DNA of 64,000 nucleotides from Saururus chinensis (lineage: Eukaryota; Streptophyta; Magnoliopsida; Piperales; Saururaceae), in contig CP141150.1 of the NCBI GenBank assembly GCA_035235625.1, positions 25,374,756-25,438,755 of the forward strand. The letters are read 5' to 3'. Below, piece by piece: positions 22,149 to 35,209 of this stretch. A program made the position numbers and the translations under genes. The notes beneath the pieces are model-generated. The model did not search any database. It was not told the DNA's origin and saw only the letters and a program-made list of their open reading frames with translations. The first letter of the stretch is position 1, and each line of letters begins with the position of its first letter.

Positions 22149-25100
22149 TCACCAACTTTCCTTTTTGTAGCATGTGTCAAACACAAAGTAGTAATGTACT
22201 TCGATGTGTTTACCTCTGACACTAATTTCTCCATTTTTAAGTGTCGACACGGTAGCCAGATTATCACAAAACATCTGGATAGGAGAATCAACCCAACTCT
22301 CTAGCCTAAGTCTAACTAGAAAGTCTTTAATCCACACTGCTTCTGAAGTTGCTAAACTGCATGTATAAAATTTAGCTTCCATGGTTGACTTTGCTATGCT
22401 CTTTTGCTTCTTACTAAGCTAAGCTATAGCACCGCCTCCAAACATGAAGACAAAACCAGTAGTGGATTTCCTATCATCTGGGTCCCTAGCATAGTCTAAA
22501 TCACTATACCCAGCCAATGATAGTTCTTTAGCCTGATAGGCAAGTTTCATACCCTTGGTTCCTAGGAGGTACCTAAAACCTCACTTCACTGCTTGCCAGT
22601 GAGGCATACTTAGGTTTGCCTGGTATCTACTCAAGAACCTTACAACATAGCTCAAATCAGTCCGAGTGCAAGTCATGATATATATTAAGTTGCCAATAGC
22701 ATATGCATGAGGCACTTACCCTATTTTGATTTTATCCTCGTTAGAGGATGGTGCCTGACTTTTAGATAAAATTATGCCCTTACAGATAGGAGACTCTATT
22801 GCTTTCTAACCAATCACACCAAAGCATTTCAGGATGCTTTCTAGGTATGATTTTTGAGATATACTAAGCAACCTTATTTTTCTATCTCTATCAATCTTCA
22901 TACCAAGTATGTGGAGGCCTCACCCATATCTTTCATTTCAAATTGGGTCTTGAGATACTCCTTTAGACTGACTACTAAGCTCAAGTTATTTCCCATCAAA
23001 AGGATATCTTCTAAATAGAGAGATTAATAGAAATATACTTTCATCCTTGAAGGAGTAGACACAATGATTATATTCATTTTCTATGAACCCATACTCACTA
23101 ATCACCTTGTAAAAAGTGAAGTATCATTGCCTAGGAGACTGTTTAAGCTCATATAAAGACTTTATGAGTTTGCACACCTTGTGTTCCTCTCTAGGAACAA
23201 CAAAACCCTCATGCTATTCCATTTAATCTCCTCTACTAAATCATCATTTAGGAAGACAGTCTTTACATCCATTTGGTGCAACTCTAATTTAAATTGTGCC
23301 ACTATAGCTAGCAAACACCTGATAGATGTAAATCTATTTGATACGCATGATTTTTATAAATTTTTATAAGCCTATTTGCCTTATTTGCTAGTGTATGATT
23401 AGGTTAATTAATGGTTAATTAGAGTTTATTAATGTTAAGATAGATATTTGTAGTGTAATTTAATTATTAGTTAATTCGGGCGATGTTAATTATTTCGGAG
23501 TGTATTTGTATAAAATCAGTGTTTTACTAGTCTTACATGCTTGAAATATGATTGTTTATGTATTTTAGATAATGCAAGTTTCCTGAGGTATGTGGACGAT
23601 GTTCAAAAAATTTCACAAATACTCTTGACATGCTTACAAGTGATTTAGACAACTTTCTAGAGTTGAAGACATGTTGGAAACATATATGGACATGAATAGA
23701 AGAGCTTAATGAAGAGAGAAGAAAATTGAACAGGAAAATAGACTATTCAATGAACAACTTCATCTTCCAAAATGAGTTCTTGGACAAGAAATTGGAAAGA
23801 AACGTCCATATTATAGTTATTTGATTTTGGGTGAAATTTAGTATGAATTTGAGCAAATAAATTAGGCATTTCAAAACCCATTTCAATTAAGTTAATGAAG
23901 AACAAATTTAAAGTTTAAAATTAAAAAATGAGAGCTTATTTTCATGGATTCTATTGTTGAATACAAACAAGAGAGAATAAAGAAATGAAACCAAAAATAA
24001 AGTGGGAAATAATTGAACAGCAAAAAAGCTTATAAAAGGAATGCTTAAACATAACAATAAGCTCTTATTTTGGGACGGAATTAGGCACTTAAACAAGGAA
24101 AGAGGTGCTATCTAAAAAATTATTTAAACACTACAGCAGAGAATTGCAGGAGAGGAGGAGAATACAACGAACTAGCGGTAAAATCCTTCAATCCCATCCT
24201 TCGAAATTGAGGAGAAAACACTTTGGAAGTGAGCAAATTGAAGTCCCAAGCCGGAGGAGTGAAGAAGAAGCGAGAAAAAAAATCCAGTCTGCGGGTACTA
24301 TAGCAACACTGTTCACAAGCCAAAGGTTGAAGACGATATGAACAGTAACCTGTGGTACTATTCGTGGAACTGTAGCGAACAATGTTTTTTGAAAATTTTC
24401 CATCTTTTTCACATTTTGTAAGTCTATTTTCAATTTTTCCAATAGAGATTTTATTTCTTAGATCAATGAGTAGCTAAAACTTTTTACTAGGGCATAGAGG
24501 AAACTTCATTAATTGTAGAATTTCATGATTATGAGACTTGATTAATTTTTCTTAATGGTGGATTTAATGTTAATTATTTCTGCCTCTTTAATTGATAAAA
24601 TTGATTTGGATATGAGTTTGGTCATTCTTCTCTCATGATTTAAATTGGTTCTCATTAGTTTTTTACTTGGTTTTATCTTGTTTAATATTGAAATTAGGTA
24701 TTAGTTGTGATTTACAAATTGTGGATACAATTAATGACTTGATTTTAATCTATTGAAGTGAGGAGGAACAATATATTTTTTTATTATACATGAGAGCTTA
24801 ATGATGATATTTTTCATAATAACAAAGATTGAATTCTAGATTATTATGAGATGAATGTGAAAAGAATGATTAATGATCATACTTATGAATTTCTATGATT
24901 TAATGAATGTGGACTCCTATGCCCTAGTGTTTTGTTTATTTGATAGTGTTCTATTTACTTTGCATTGCTTTCTTATTCTTAGATTAAAGCTTTAGAATTT
25001 TGAATGGGATAGTTTAATTTCCTTTAAACTCTTATTTGCTTTTGTTAGTTACTTTAGTCTAGTTATTCTCTTTATATTTGTTAACTAGATTAGGGTTTAC

Positions 25101-25750
25101 TTGAGTTAGAATAAATTTAGTTTTCTAATTTCAAGTCTTTGTGGGATCGGAACTCAATTTAGCTGCTTAACTACTATAAATTCATGCGCTTGCGAGTAAA
25201 CAATTAAAATTTAACAACAATAGTCACATGTGAATAGGTGTCATTTAAGTCAATGCTCCTGACTTGGGTGAAACCTTTGGCTACCAGTCTTTCCTTATGT
25301 TTATCTATAGACCCATCTGCCTTGAGCTTTTTCTTAATAATGAAATCTTTTTTCTCTATAATAGCTAATTGTCATTCCTTGGAATCTGGATTGTTCATTG
25401 CCAGCTTATAAGTCAAAGGATCTTGAGATAAATGTTCATTTATTATTACTTCATCATCTCCTAACATTTCAAAGAAGTCACGCAACAAGGTTAAGGGTTT
25501 TTTATCTCTCATCTCCCTTACTTCAGACACTCTCTTAAGTTTAGATCTTATAACCACCTTTGTAGAAGTAGTAGAGTTTTGATCTTTCTCTACTTCAAAT
25601 AGTTTTACTCTTTTACTAGGAATTTTAGGGTCTAAGTCTTCTTCTAGGAAATAGGCATCCCTAGATTTAATGACCCCCATTGTCCCATCAGTATGGTGTA
25701 CTATAAACTTGTACCCCTTAGAGTATACATTGTACCCTATAAAGTTAAAC
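22149..25750 (-). pseudogene. Copia integrase tail, RT and RNase H, split by a solo LTR
   Basis: 25680-25372 holds the linker between integrase and RT, including KRVSEVREMRDKKPLT. RT starts near 25300 and reaches the expected GVDF...TYSPV region at about 25230, where the solo LTR begins on the minus strand. It resumes at SIRCLLAIVAQFKLELHQMD (about 23327-23268). The active-site tetrad reads Tyr-Leu-Glu-Asp (23017-23006) instead of Tyr-Val-Asp-Asp. RNase H ends near MEAKFYTCSLATSEAVWIKD (22382 onwards), followed by a KHIEVHYYFV motif. Frameshifts and stops occur throughout. Confidence 0.75.
23339..25219 (+). mobile_element. Solo LTR inserted in the copia RT region
   Basis: The insert begins TGATACGCATGATTTTTATA and ends AATTTAACAACA. 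It contains TGTGGGATCGGAACTC near its right end, a segment common just before the end of plant Ty3 Tat/Athila-type LTRs. The RT frame resumes on both sides, so this is a clean insertion. A 5-bp target duplication is not evident (CTATT left, ATAGT right). The frames at 24105-24341 and 24188-24442 look like chance. Confidence 0.65.
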
Positions 25751-26056
25751 TTTATTGTTTTAGGATCCAGTTTACTTCAGTGTTGGTTAAACACTTTTAC
25801 ATGTGCCTTAGACCCCCACACTCTAAGATAACTTAAGTTTGAACATCTACTTGTCCATCACTCATAAGGTGTCCTTGGTTTAACGTGGACCTAACCATAT
25901 TTAGGAGAGTTATGTTTCTCCTGTCACTAACTCCATTTTGCTGGAGGAGTATAGGACAAAGTATATTGGTATACTATTCTTAGGTTGGGGAAATAGTCCT
26001 TAAACTCATCAGATGTGTATTCTCCACCTCTGTCCGTTCTTTGGACTTTAATTAAT

Positions 26057-27655
26057 TTAATAATATTGAGTCTCTATTTCAGCTTTGAATTTCTCAAAGG
26101 CTTTAGACTTCTGCTTTAGGAGGTACATATAACTAAATCTAGAGTAATAATCTATTAATGTAATAAAGTACATCATCCCTCTATGGGTTTGTACATTTAT
26201 AGGCCCACATATGTATGAGTGAACGATCTCTAAAAGGTCAGTAGAATGCTCACCCTTTCGGAAGGGTTGCCTACTCATTTTGCCTACCAAGAAGTCTTCA
26301 CACATACGCATATCCCTAGATAACTTAGGGAGGAGTCCAATGTTGGACATTCTACGTAATTTGTTAACATGCACATGACAAAGTTTTAAGTGCCACATCA
26401 AAGAATCAACATCAGACAAATACACCACACAATCAAACTTAGCTACTACATTAATAAAAGAGTCATCTGCAACATCTAACTTAAATAAATTATCACAAAT
26501 TGAAGCAATAAATAAAATTATATTATTCTTGCCAATTGTTGCCTTTGACCTCTTAAACCTAGTCTCAAACCCCTTGCTAGTGACGAGGGCAATTGAGACA
26601 AGATTCCTCCTAATGGTAGGGGCAAAGAGGACATCTATCAGCACCAAGTTCATCCCTCGAGGAAGAGGGATCCCGTAGGTGCCTGTAGCAGTCACATCAC
26701 AAAATGAGTTGTTCCTTATGTAGATCTTGTGCTGCCCTGGAGACAGATAAGTCATCCTATCTCCCCTAGTCATAGCCACATGCTCAGTGTCTGTAGAATC
26801 CAGCCACCAGCTCTTCTCATTGGAGTCAACAATCATAACCTCAGAGATCATGCAAACTATATCTTTCCCTTTCTGATTTGCCTTGCTCCCAGCTCCCTGA
26901 TCCCCATTAGGGCAGTTGTTCTTATGACCCATTTTGCCACATTTAAAACAAGCCCCTTTGGGTTTGTTGCTATTGTTGCACTTTCCACCACCTTGGGATT
27001 TCTTGCTCCTTTTCTTGAAGTTCTTCTTCCTTTGACCTTGATCACCACCTCCTCCACCCCTCTTAGAGCCACCATGCTGAGCAAGGTTAACAGATGCACT
27101 CAGAGCACACACATGGTTCCTCCTCTCTTTCTCTAAACCAAGCTTGGTAATGAGGTCATCCAATGTGAGGCTATTTAGAACAGTAAAAACTTGGATCCCC
27201 TCATTTATAGGGTTCTAAAAAATCTCCATATCACTTGCAATGATGGACATGGAGTTAATGTGCTCGAGCACATTATCTCCTTCCCTCATGCGACTGTTCT
27301 GATAGCAGGTCTGCAACATCCTGATATGAGCCTCTGTGTGCTCTCTATAACGCCTAGCTACTACCTCCATCATTTCCTTGGCAGTCTTATGCTTTTCAAA
27401 TAGCATTTCAATGATAGGCTCCATGAATGTAAGGATGGTAGTCTTTGCCTTGGCATCTTCCTGCTTAAACTTTTTATAAGCCTTCTTCTGAGCCTGAGTG
27501 GAGGAGTCTATAAGCGGGCCCACACACTGGTCCAAGACATGGGCCAAGTTATCCAAGAAAAGAATATGTCTGATCCTCCTCTTCTAGGTGAGATAGTTGG
27601 TGGATTTGAGCTTTTCAATTTTGCTCAGCTCACTAGCAACCATACAGATTGCCAT
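26057..27655 (-). pseudogene. Copia gag, zinc knuckle, protease and integrase start
   Basis: Gag starts at 27655 (MAICMVASELSKIEKLKSTN), with a TAG where Trp is expected in NYLTWKRR. A UBN2-type Gag domain follows (27556-27215), then a second stretch to 26057. The zinc knuckle CFKCGKMGHKNNC (about 26955-26915) is one residue short before its last Cys. The protease motif reads WWLDSTDT instead of DSG-T. In integrase, HLKLCH and MCEDF replace the HHCC pattern in part, and HSYICGP has Tyr where the first catalytic Asp is expected. The 368-codon frame 27163-26057 is the longest intact piece. Confidence 0.8.
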
Positions 27656-27893
27656 GGCACAAAAGAAAATGTCTACAATTACAGAGGTAAACAAGGCAAT
27701 AAGTAGGCAAATAAATAATACTGCTCACTAAATCAGATGGATATAAAAAGAGTATGACTCTAATTAATCTCAGCACTAAGAAAGTTCAGTCATAGCAATA
27801 ATCTTAGTATGTGTGGGTGCAAATAGAGTAAATTTATTATTTTACCCTTATATAGGGTTATCTATAACAATAATTCACTCAATCAATCAAGTA

Positions 27894-27942
<49 letters not shown>

Positions 27943-27949
27943 CGCGCGC
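27894..27949. repeat. Microsatellite (AT)n(TG)n(CG)n
   Basis: An AT run (27894-27909) passes into TG (27910-27938) and then TGCGCGC to 27949. It lies in the copia 5' leader. Confidence 0.95.
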
Positions 27950-28600
27950 TTACTATGCTAAACAAGCAATAAAAAGGAGTGAACTTTATAAATAAAGATA
28001 ATATATACTTTTGTCTAGAAAACAAAAGTGTGAAGTGTGTGAAGTTACTGAACTGCCCTTCGGCTAGTTAAGCACAAATATAATTGTGTAATTTATATCA
28101 TGCATCAATTATTTCACACATGAGATTAGGCATGTAAACACTTCTAAATAGTATATCAATAAGCCTTAACAATTGAATTCAGCAGTGTGAATTTACTATG
28201 ATGCCCTTGAAATCAAGTTTTATAAAACATGTATCTTTTAGGGATAAATCTAATTATAGAATAAATATATAATTTCAATTAACCAAATTAACATTAATTC
28301 CAGCCAATTAAGGTCCTAAGGAACCAGGAAAAAATATTAAAAAATTCAATTCGAATTTGGTCCAAATTGACTAAAATACCCATGATATTGGGGACTGCAT
28401 TTGGCATGCTTCCAGAGATCCGATTGTGCTCAAATTAGGCAGATCCCTACTTTAGATATAAATCGCATTCAAACATAATTTTAATTACTATTGTGATGAG
28501 GGATATATAGCAAACCCTATCCGTAGCCTACCTAGTGATGGGAAGGGGCAAAAAAAGTAATTTCTAGCACCCAATCCATGAACCAGAGCACTGATACCAC

Positions 28601-29371
28601 TATTGGGTGGTAGCAGCAGAAGCTTGGTAGTGAGCCCGACTTGTGGATGTGCAAAAATTCAACCTTTATGTCCCTCTCAAGCAATTTACTTTCATTCACA
28701 ACAAAACATATATATAAGGAGTAGATCAAATTCAAATAACTTTAAATTTGCATTAAGTATGAATTAAGAACTATTGACCTTTAGGGGCTGAGGTCCAAGG
28801 ACATGGCCAATCACCCAGAAGCAAGCACGACCTATTCTTTATTTCAAATATAAATAGGGTGAATTTAAATTACCTCTTTAATTGATGAATCCCTTCTCTT
28901 CCAACCAAGAGAAAACCCCTTTATTCCTTAGCGAAATTGCTAGGATAATTTGGCTTGAATAGGGCTGATCACCACTTATCAAGGAGAAGATGAGAGCAAC
29001 AATTCTCTCAATTGTTGCTCCGGAGAATGAAAAAGAAAACCGGTGAACTTCCTTCTATTCGTGGCAGGAGAAAAGAGATGGAGGATTGTGGTTGGATGGA
29101 CCAAGAGAGGAAAGAATATCAAGGCTGGCTGCGGCTGCCTTTGTCTTCACTTTGCTTCTCTATTTTTTGTTGTAGAGAAAAGAGATGATATGACTCTCTT
29201 TAATCCATTGCCCCCTTTTAATATACCTGCCCACGTCCATTTTGGAATAGGACTTGACCAAGACCTATTCTCTATGGACTCATTGTTGGTCCCACCTCTT
29301 ATCCTCCTCTCTCACGGTTTTCTCAATTTCAAATCTCCTTTGGCTCTAGTATGTCGCCCACTAACCCAACA
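28601..29371 (-). repeat. 5' LTR of the copia element
   Basis: Begins at 29371 on the minus strand (TGTTGGGTTAGTGGG) and ends at 28601 next to the primer-binding site. The leader between the LTR and gag (28600-27656) is AT-rich without a recognised frame. Confidence 0.85.
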
Positions 29372-29510
29372 CTGCCTCCCTGGAGCAACCGACAAATCAG
29401 CCAATAGTTTGGCAGGTGTAAGCAGACTGGCCAGCTATAGTGGGGACAGCTGAGCATGCAGAGCATTGTCAGTCCGGAGAAAGGCAAAGCTGATTAGTCC
29501 AACCGGGGAG

Positions 29511-29737
29511 GGAAGAGTTTTTTATGTTCTTTGTTTTGTGTACACAACGTAAGAAATGCCGATAGTTCATTTTTAAGATTGATAGAGCATATGCTAGCGT
29601 GAGTGATATCGATGCTAACATGTCCTTACTAATATTAATGTGTTTTAGCATATGTGTCATTGATCTCATAGATGAATAGCCCTCAACCGTTCTTTATATT
29701 AGGCTCAAGGTAAATGGGGAACATTAAAAACTCTTCC
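29511..29737. repeat. MITE with GGAAGAGTTTTTTATGTTC ends
   Basis: The left end GGAAGAGTTTTTTATGTTC and the inverted right end GGAAGAGTTTTTAATGTTC match at 18 of 19 positions across 227 bp. There is no coding capacity. A related element lies at 7004-7190. The target duplication is unclear, so the superfamily is open. Confidence 0.65.
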
Positions 29738-30099
29738 GATGGGAAGAGCTGTGACAAGGGCATCAGCTATGCACCATACACATGATGAGGCCCCTGCTTG
29801 TGAGGGGTCTAGGATGGAGTTGGAGTCTGTGACTCTCATGACGTACTATTAGAACTGGAATTAAGGTTGCTAAAGTAAGATCATAAGCTTGACTCGACTT
29901 GCATTTGACTTGACTCGGTTTGCGTTCGAGTTCAAACTCAAAATTAGCAAAGCCTAGCTCAATCATAACTATGTTTAATTGTTTGGCTCGGGTCAAACTT
30001 GAAAAAAACTTGCATTCATAATATTTATTTATAGATTTTATCTTTCATGTTCCAACTCCTTGCATAATATATATAATTTTTCACTTTTTTAAGGTATGA

Positions 30100-30108
30100 A
30101 ATAAATAA
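30100..30108. repeat. Target-site duplication of MULE 2, left copy
   Basis: AATAAATAA abuts the left end of MULE 2. An identical copy lies at 35618-35626. Nine bases is the typical length for Mutator-like elements. Confidence 0.85.
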
Positions 30109-30480
30109 GGGAAAAATATTTAAATAATATTAAAAAATAATTAACAAAATCGTGGAGATAGAAAAATATTTCCCAAACTAGTGTCCGTTTTGGTCACGTA
30201 GGTACCAGCCAAAAACTAGGCATGCATGGCATTTTTTTCTCTTTTTCCCAATTTCATCCTTTAGAAGGACAAAATCAGTTTTAAGTTGATTTCGTCCTTC
30301 TAAAGGGCAAAATCCTCTTTCGAGTGATATCATCATTTACAAGGACTAAATCCCCACACTTGCATATCCCAGCTGAAGCAGGCTGGCAAGACGACTTCGT
30401 CCTTTGAAAGGACGAAATCTACCTTCAATCTAGATTTTATCCTTCATAAGGACGAAATCTCCTTAAAGGTAGATTTCATC
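30109..30480. repeat. Left terminal inverted repeat of MULE 2
   Basis: AT-rich tip, then a degraded GGTACCAG hairpin near 30203-30228, then repeated hairpin units built on GATTTCGTCCTT and AAGGACGAAATC. It aligns with the inverted right repeat through the first 200 bp and more loosely to about 400 bp. Confidence 0.85.
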
Positions 30481-31040
30481 CGCTAGGTGGGAGAGATATG
30501 CAACGTGAACATGGCTACTCATGTTATCCGCAAATATCGTAGCCCCAAGTAAATGTAGCAAATATGCCCGTGCATGCTGCTCGATGACTATCTCAGTGGC
30601 ATCTGCTGGGAGCGCATGAAACTCACCTAATAGCCATCTGAGGCTCACTCGGCTACCACGCATCATTGAAGGAGGAGGTGCTATGCCAAGGAGTCTGACT
30701 AATAAGTCTAAATGTCCTCCTCCTGTCGTGCCTGTCACTGCCCGTCCATCGATGCGAAGTCCTAGAAGAACTACCACATCCATAAGAGTGATGGGCATCT
30801 CCCCATAAGGTAGGTTAAACGTCTATGTTTCCCTCCTCCATCTCTCGACGAGAGCTGTGAGCAAAGGCTTATCGAGTCGAAAGTACTATAGATGGATAAA
30901 GTGTTCAAATCTAGCTTGCTCAATATACAGGAGAATACACTTATTAGTGGGCCGCTGTTGAAGGTATCTAAAATACTCGGTGCACTCAAGGCACCCGGGT
31001 CCCTAAAATGGGTTAAAATATTATAACCCAACATAATATA
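30463..31040 (-). pseudogene. PMD gene of MULE 2, C-terminal part missing
   Basis: Across frames one can read FRYLQQRP near 30970, ALVERWRRET near 30850, then GEMPITLMDVVVLLGLRIDG (about 30798-30740). A long block follows with VSLRWLLGEFHALPADATE and EQHARAYLLHLLGATIFADN (about 30655-30520). The N-terminal two thirds of the domain are clear, but the frame runs into the terminal repeat at about 30463. The part seen at 14817-14520 in MULE 1 is absent, so the C-terminus was lost by deletion. Frameshifts also break the N-terminal part. Confidence 0.75.
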
Positions 31041-31333
31041 TAATCTAAAAAACTAAATAAAATGCATGAACATTTAGAATTCCTCTTCTTTCCAAATAGA
31101 AGTCGACCTATGCGACTCCTGCTGAACAAGTTCTAAGTCATCAATGGGGCCTGGCCCATAAAAGGCTCCATAGGCTTGACCAATAAAAGGCTCCATAGGC
31201 CTGGCCCAAAAAAGGCTCCATATAATCCATATGATATGCAAGGAAATAAGAATTTGATGAGCATATAGTCATATCTAAAATAGAGTGTAAACAAAAAGTC
31301 ACATAGTCTAATTGTATGCTTACTAATCAACAG

Positions 31334-34152
31334 GAGGGTTAGTCCATCTTTTACTATTATGCCCATATTGTTTGCACCTCCCACACTTATAACCTACTCT
31401 ACCATCTCTCTCCATGGTCACACGGTCCATTGTATTCCTAATGCGGACAGATCATGGCCAACTGGGTTGTCTTGTTGCTTTTGGAGGTGATAAAACATAA
31501 GGCACATCTCTTTCCCAAAACTCTCAATCGCGAGGAGAGTATAATTGTGCGGAGTACACATTTCTATAAGTGGTCGATGTGTAACAAACTCTTGCCTGTA
31601 TAGGCTGCCACCGCTTTCCCCACATGACAAGAAGATGACAGCAAAGATACTAGTAGACTTGAGGGAAATTGCATGTACAAGTTCAATGAACCTCATTCAC
31701 CACACGCCTTCTTTCATGCATGGACATCACTTCGTATTCGGTGCGGTTGATCCTATTAACTATATACTCCCCAATTTTACTTGTTTGTTCCCTTATTATT
31801 CCTTTCACTCTGGGAGTATACGGAGTGGCCATGGCATCCGAAGTGCAAGATCGTTTCACAAATAATTTTACTACCCAATAAAAAATAGTTGACATTAAGG
31901 CTTGCATGGGTAATCCCCGTGCCTCCTTCAAGATGTTATTTAAAATTTCCACCATATTTGTAGTCATCATGCCAAATCTTCTAAAACCATTGTGAGCACG
32001 AGACCACTATTCAGGGTGTAATCCTTCTCCTTGTAGGAGTAGTTTAGCCTTGGGACTTTCCTGACCAATCAAGTTCATTTCAGCATCAAATTGTTCTACT
32101 GTCAGTACACATGCCACTACCCCAATCAAGTTCGTTAGTGTATCATTTTTAAACTCCTTAAAATTTGCCTTAATGTAATGGATGAAATATCGATGGTAGA
32201 AGAATGGCAGGGAAAAAATCTCGGCCTTTTGAAGCCCCTTATGTCGATCTGAAATGATTGTGACATTCATCATATCCATAAGTACATTCTCCCTCAATTG
32301 ACTTAAAAACCATTTCCAATTTTCATAATCTTCCTTTGCTACTATCCCGAATGCTAGAGGAAATAGCCTATTATTCCTGTCTGTAGCCGTAGCAGCCATA
32401 AGAGCTCTGGGATACCTACCATACAAGTGAATGACATTGACATAAATTACAAGGATGAAATGCCGAAACCCTAGTATAGACAGCCCAAATGCCCAAAACA
32501 TCCGTGTAAATCTCCGACATGGTCCACCATCTACTAGATCTAACTCCAATGCGTAGTAGGTACCAGGATTCGCATCTTGCACTACCTTGAAGTACATTGT
32601 CAATAATTTGTATGATTCAGCCCAATCCCCATAAATGGCTTTTATGGCCATATTCCTTGTTGCCCATGCTTTTTTATAAGAAATGTCAACATGGAACCTC
32701 TCCTTCATTCTTTAAATAATATCACCTAGTGTGAGAGTTAATTCGGATTGGATGGTGAGCATTATGACCTTGGAACAAATGATGCACTACACTGCCTATG
32801 ATCAGTGCTAAGTTGGGCATTCCTACAAGTGCGGTCACCTCCGTATGTCTTCAATTTAAAGTACCCTACACCCCTCTTCATTGATCCATGAACTCTCCAA
32901 GGCAAGCACTATCAATGCACTTAACTATATACTCTAACATATTTGTACATAAAACCTTGTATCGGACATGATTCATAATTGAAAACTCCCTCAAGGCTAT
33001 GATAAATGCCTCTTTATCCTCAAAGATACGCCCAACATATAACTCTTCTTTGTTTTGTTGCTCCATATCCATACCACAATTAACTGCCGCATCTATCTCC
33101 TCATTTGTGATATGTGAATAGATTGGCTCCTCCTCATCATAGTACAATGGCTCTTCATCATCAACATTCATGTCATTTGAAGCAATTGCATTGTCTAGCG
33201 CATCATCCCTCTCTCCGTCAACCACCTGTTGAACACTTTCCTCACCTATGACACCTTCTTCGTTCATACCATATGCCTCTTCACTAGCTTCGCCAATATT
33301 ATCTTCACCTTCAGGCCTCATTTACATCAACGTCATCATCATAGACATGGGCTCCCCTACACATAAATAGCATACATGTATTGAATTTCATATTACCTAA
33401 ACACTTGTTTAAAAACTAAAAATGTTAGATTTGTTTATAAATATATATTTCAACTTGGATTGGATGGTCCGACATCAGTATGCCCAACACCTGAGTAGGG
33501 GTAATGAATGCTCATCGAGCTTTGAGTTCCAAACCATGCACCACCTTGTGACATTCAAATGCTAAATGTCTCATGTGCATGTGATGTATACCTTCCACAT
33601 TACGCAAAAAATTCATAATTCAATATCCTAATTTTATTGACAATTAAGAGATTCACATTTTAAGAAACCTTACCTCCAATTAGGTCCACTTCCATGGTCA
33701 ATTGGTGCAGACAACCTATGACGTTCGTTTGATGCTACTGTCATGGACAAATTTTCCTCTATATTATCATCCACTGGCATTTGCATATGCCTTCCACTGC
33801 TCACATTTCTTTGAAAGCTCCTGTGTGAGTTCCTGTGTAAACTCCTACTTACACTACGCCCTTCACTAGGTACTCGGGCCTCTTTTTCGAGAAATAGCTC
33901 AAATATAAATAAGTGAGATGAATGAAGAAACATTTGTTTAAATGATGCCTCATCATCTACATGTAGTAGTCCTGATCTAGATCCAAAATTTAGAAGATTA
34001 CATTTTATAATAATTTTCCATCTCCTTCTATCCCACCTAACTTTGCTAGCTACTTGCATATAAAGTTCGTCATAAGTAGATGGTTTCTTGATGAATAATC
34101 CATATGTTACCCCTTCATGGTGAAACATAAAACTAACAATTTCTTCCGCCAT
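31334..34152 (-). pseudogene. MuDR-type MULE transposase, degenerate
   Basis: 34152-33670 encodes an N-terminal region starting MAEEIVSFMFHHEGVTYGLF, as in plant MULE transposases. 33321-32878 is an acidic linker and zinc-region start. 32708-32007 is the DDE core: YVNVIHLYGRYPRALMAATA, RLFPLAFGIVAKEDYENWKW and VTIISDRHKGL are visible. The first catalytic Asp, expected in the V-D-x-x-H position, is Asn; the second is kept in ISDRHKG. 31970-31683 continues the frame. Near 31680-31600 a SWIM-like CTC...SCGESGGSLY is split by a frame change. A final zinc knuckle KCGRCKQYGHNSKRW has Trp for the last Cys before a TAG at 31334. Confidence 0.85.
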
Positions 34153-34159
34153 CTCTATT

Positions 34160-35209
34160 CACTTAATTCATAACCAATAAATGACAAAAATAATACATTA
34201 AACAATTACTTCAAAATAACTATTTTACTTAATGAAATATGAGATTAATGTATTACTCAAACTTAACCATGCATTTCCACTCAAACAACAAAAATCATAG
34301 CACAATTCCATAGAACCACGATAGCACAATTCCACCCCCTTATCACTGAAATTAATAGCTCTAATGCATGGCTTGAGTGCAAAATTAAAACACCAGTCAA
34401 ATCAGCCAATCAGAAATAGTATACTAAAACTTTCATACCCATAAAAAATTAAAATTAATATTTGAAGGAATATGCGAATTTGAATCATAGTGTATTGTTA
34501 AAAAAAGTCTTGCCTAGAAAAATAGAAAGAATATTAATTAAAAAGCTTCAAGAATGACAACAACTACTCTTACATTTAAGAAACAAATCAAAATATTTTA
34601 AATAGACAAAATAAACTAATGGATCCAACAAGACGGAAGTGAAGTAGAAAAGTAATGAATATAATATTTTTTCCTCAGTGTAATGAACAAAATGTTGGAC
34701 CAACAATAGCATATCCATTATACACAATAGTTGTGAGATACTGATCCAAATCGATAAAACAAACATAAAAGAATTGGAATCTTAAGACAACAGAGAAACT
34801 AAATACATGATCAGTCCAAATAGTTAAAAGAAATACAGAGATAGAACAGGGCATTCAATGAAAGAGAGGGAAATAGTAAAAATTGTAGCGGACAAGTAAT
34901 AAAATCATAGGGACAAGTAGTAAAATGCAGAGAAAAAAACTTGTACATGGCGAAATTGCAATGGATCTCGGCTGATTTGGGGGAATTTGTGGGAGATCTA
35001 GGCGGATTTGGGGAAAATTGAAGCGGATTTCGGCGGACAACAGATCTGGGCGAAGCAGAGGCGGATATGGGTGATGTTAGGTGGAGGACGATGAATCTAG
35101 ATGGCAGATTTGAACGGCGGATGACGGATCGCAGCAAACATAATCGTTGGCACCGAACTGTGGGATGAACGAAGAACAGACGGGAAAGATGTTGGGGGAT
35201 TAAATAGCC
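34160..35209. other. Leader between MULE 2 transposase and right terminal repeat
   Basis: AT-rich to about 34800, then a more GC-rich segment (34960-35200) beside the terminal repeat, probably promoter and leader of the minus-strand transposase. The 136-codon frame at 34811-35221 looks like a low-complexity Pro/Ser reading and is not recognised. Confidence 0.45.

Larger units (their letters stand above)
21142..29371 (-). mobile_element. Ty1/copia retrotransposon with two LTRs
   Basis: LTRs at 21142-21927 and 28601-29371 (786 and 771 bp) start TGTTGGG on the minus strand. The primer site TGGTATCAGTGCTCTGG lies next to the 5' LTR at about 28600-28584, and a purine-rich tract abuts the 3' LTR at 21928. 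Flanking 5-mers TTGCC (21137-21141) and CTGCC (29372-29376) match at four positions. Inside are gag (27655 downwards), protease, integrase, RT and RNase H (to about 22149), the copia order. A 1.9 kb solo LTR interrupts the RT region. Stops and lost catalytic residues make it inactive. Confidence 0.9.

Noticed and set aside
26729..27136. 135-codon plus-strand frame
   Set aside because: It is the antisense shadow of the copia gag-protease region, whose minus-strand frame has clear family motifs.
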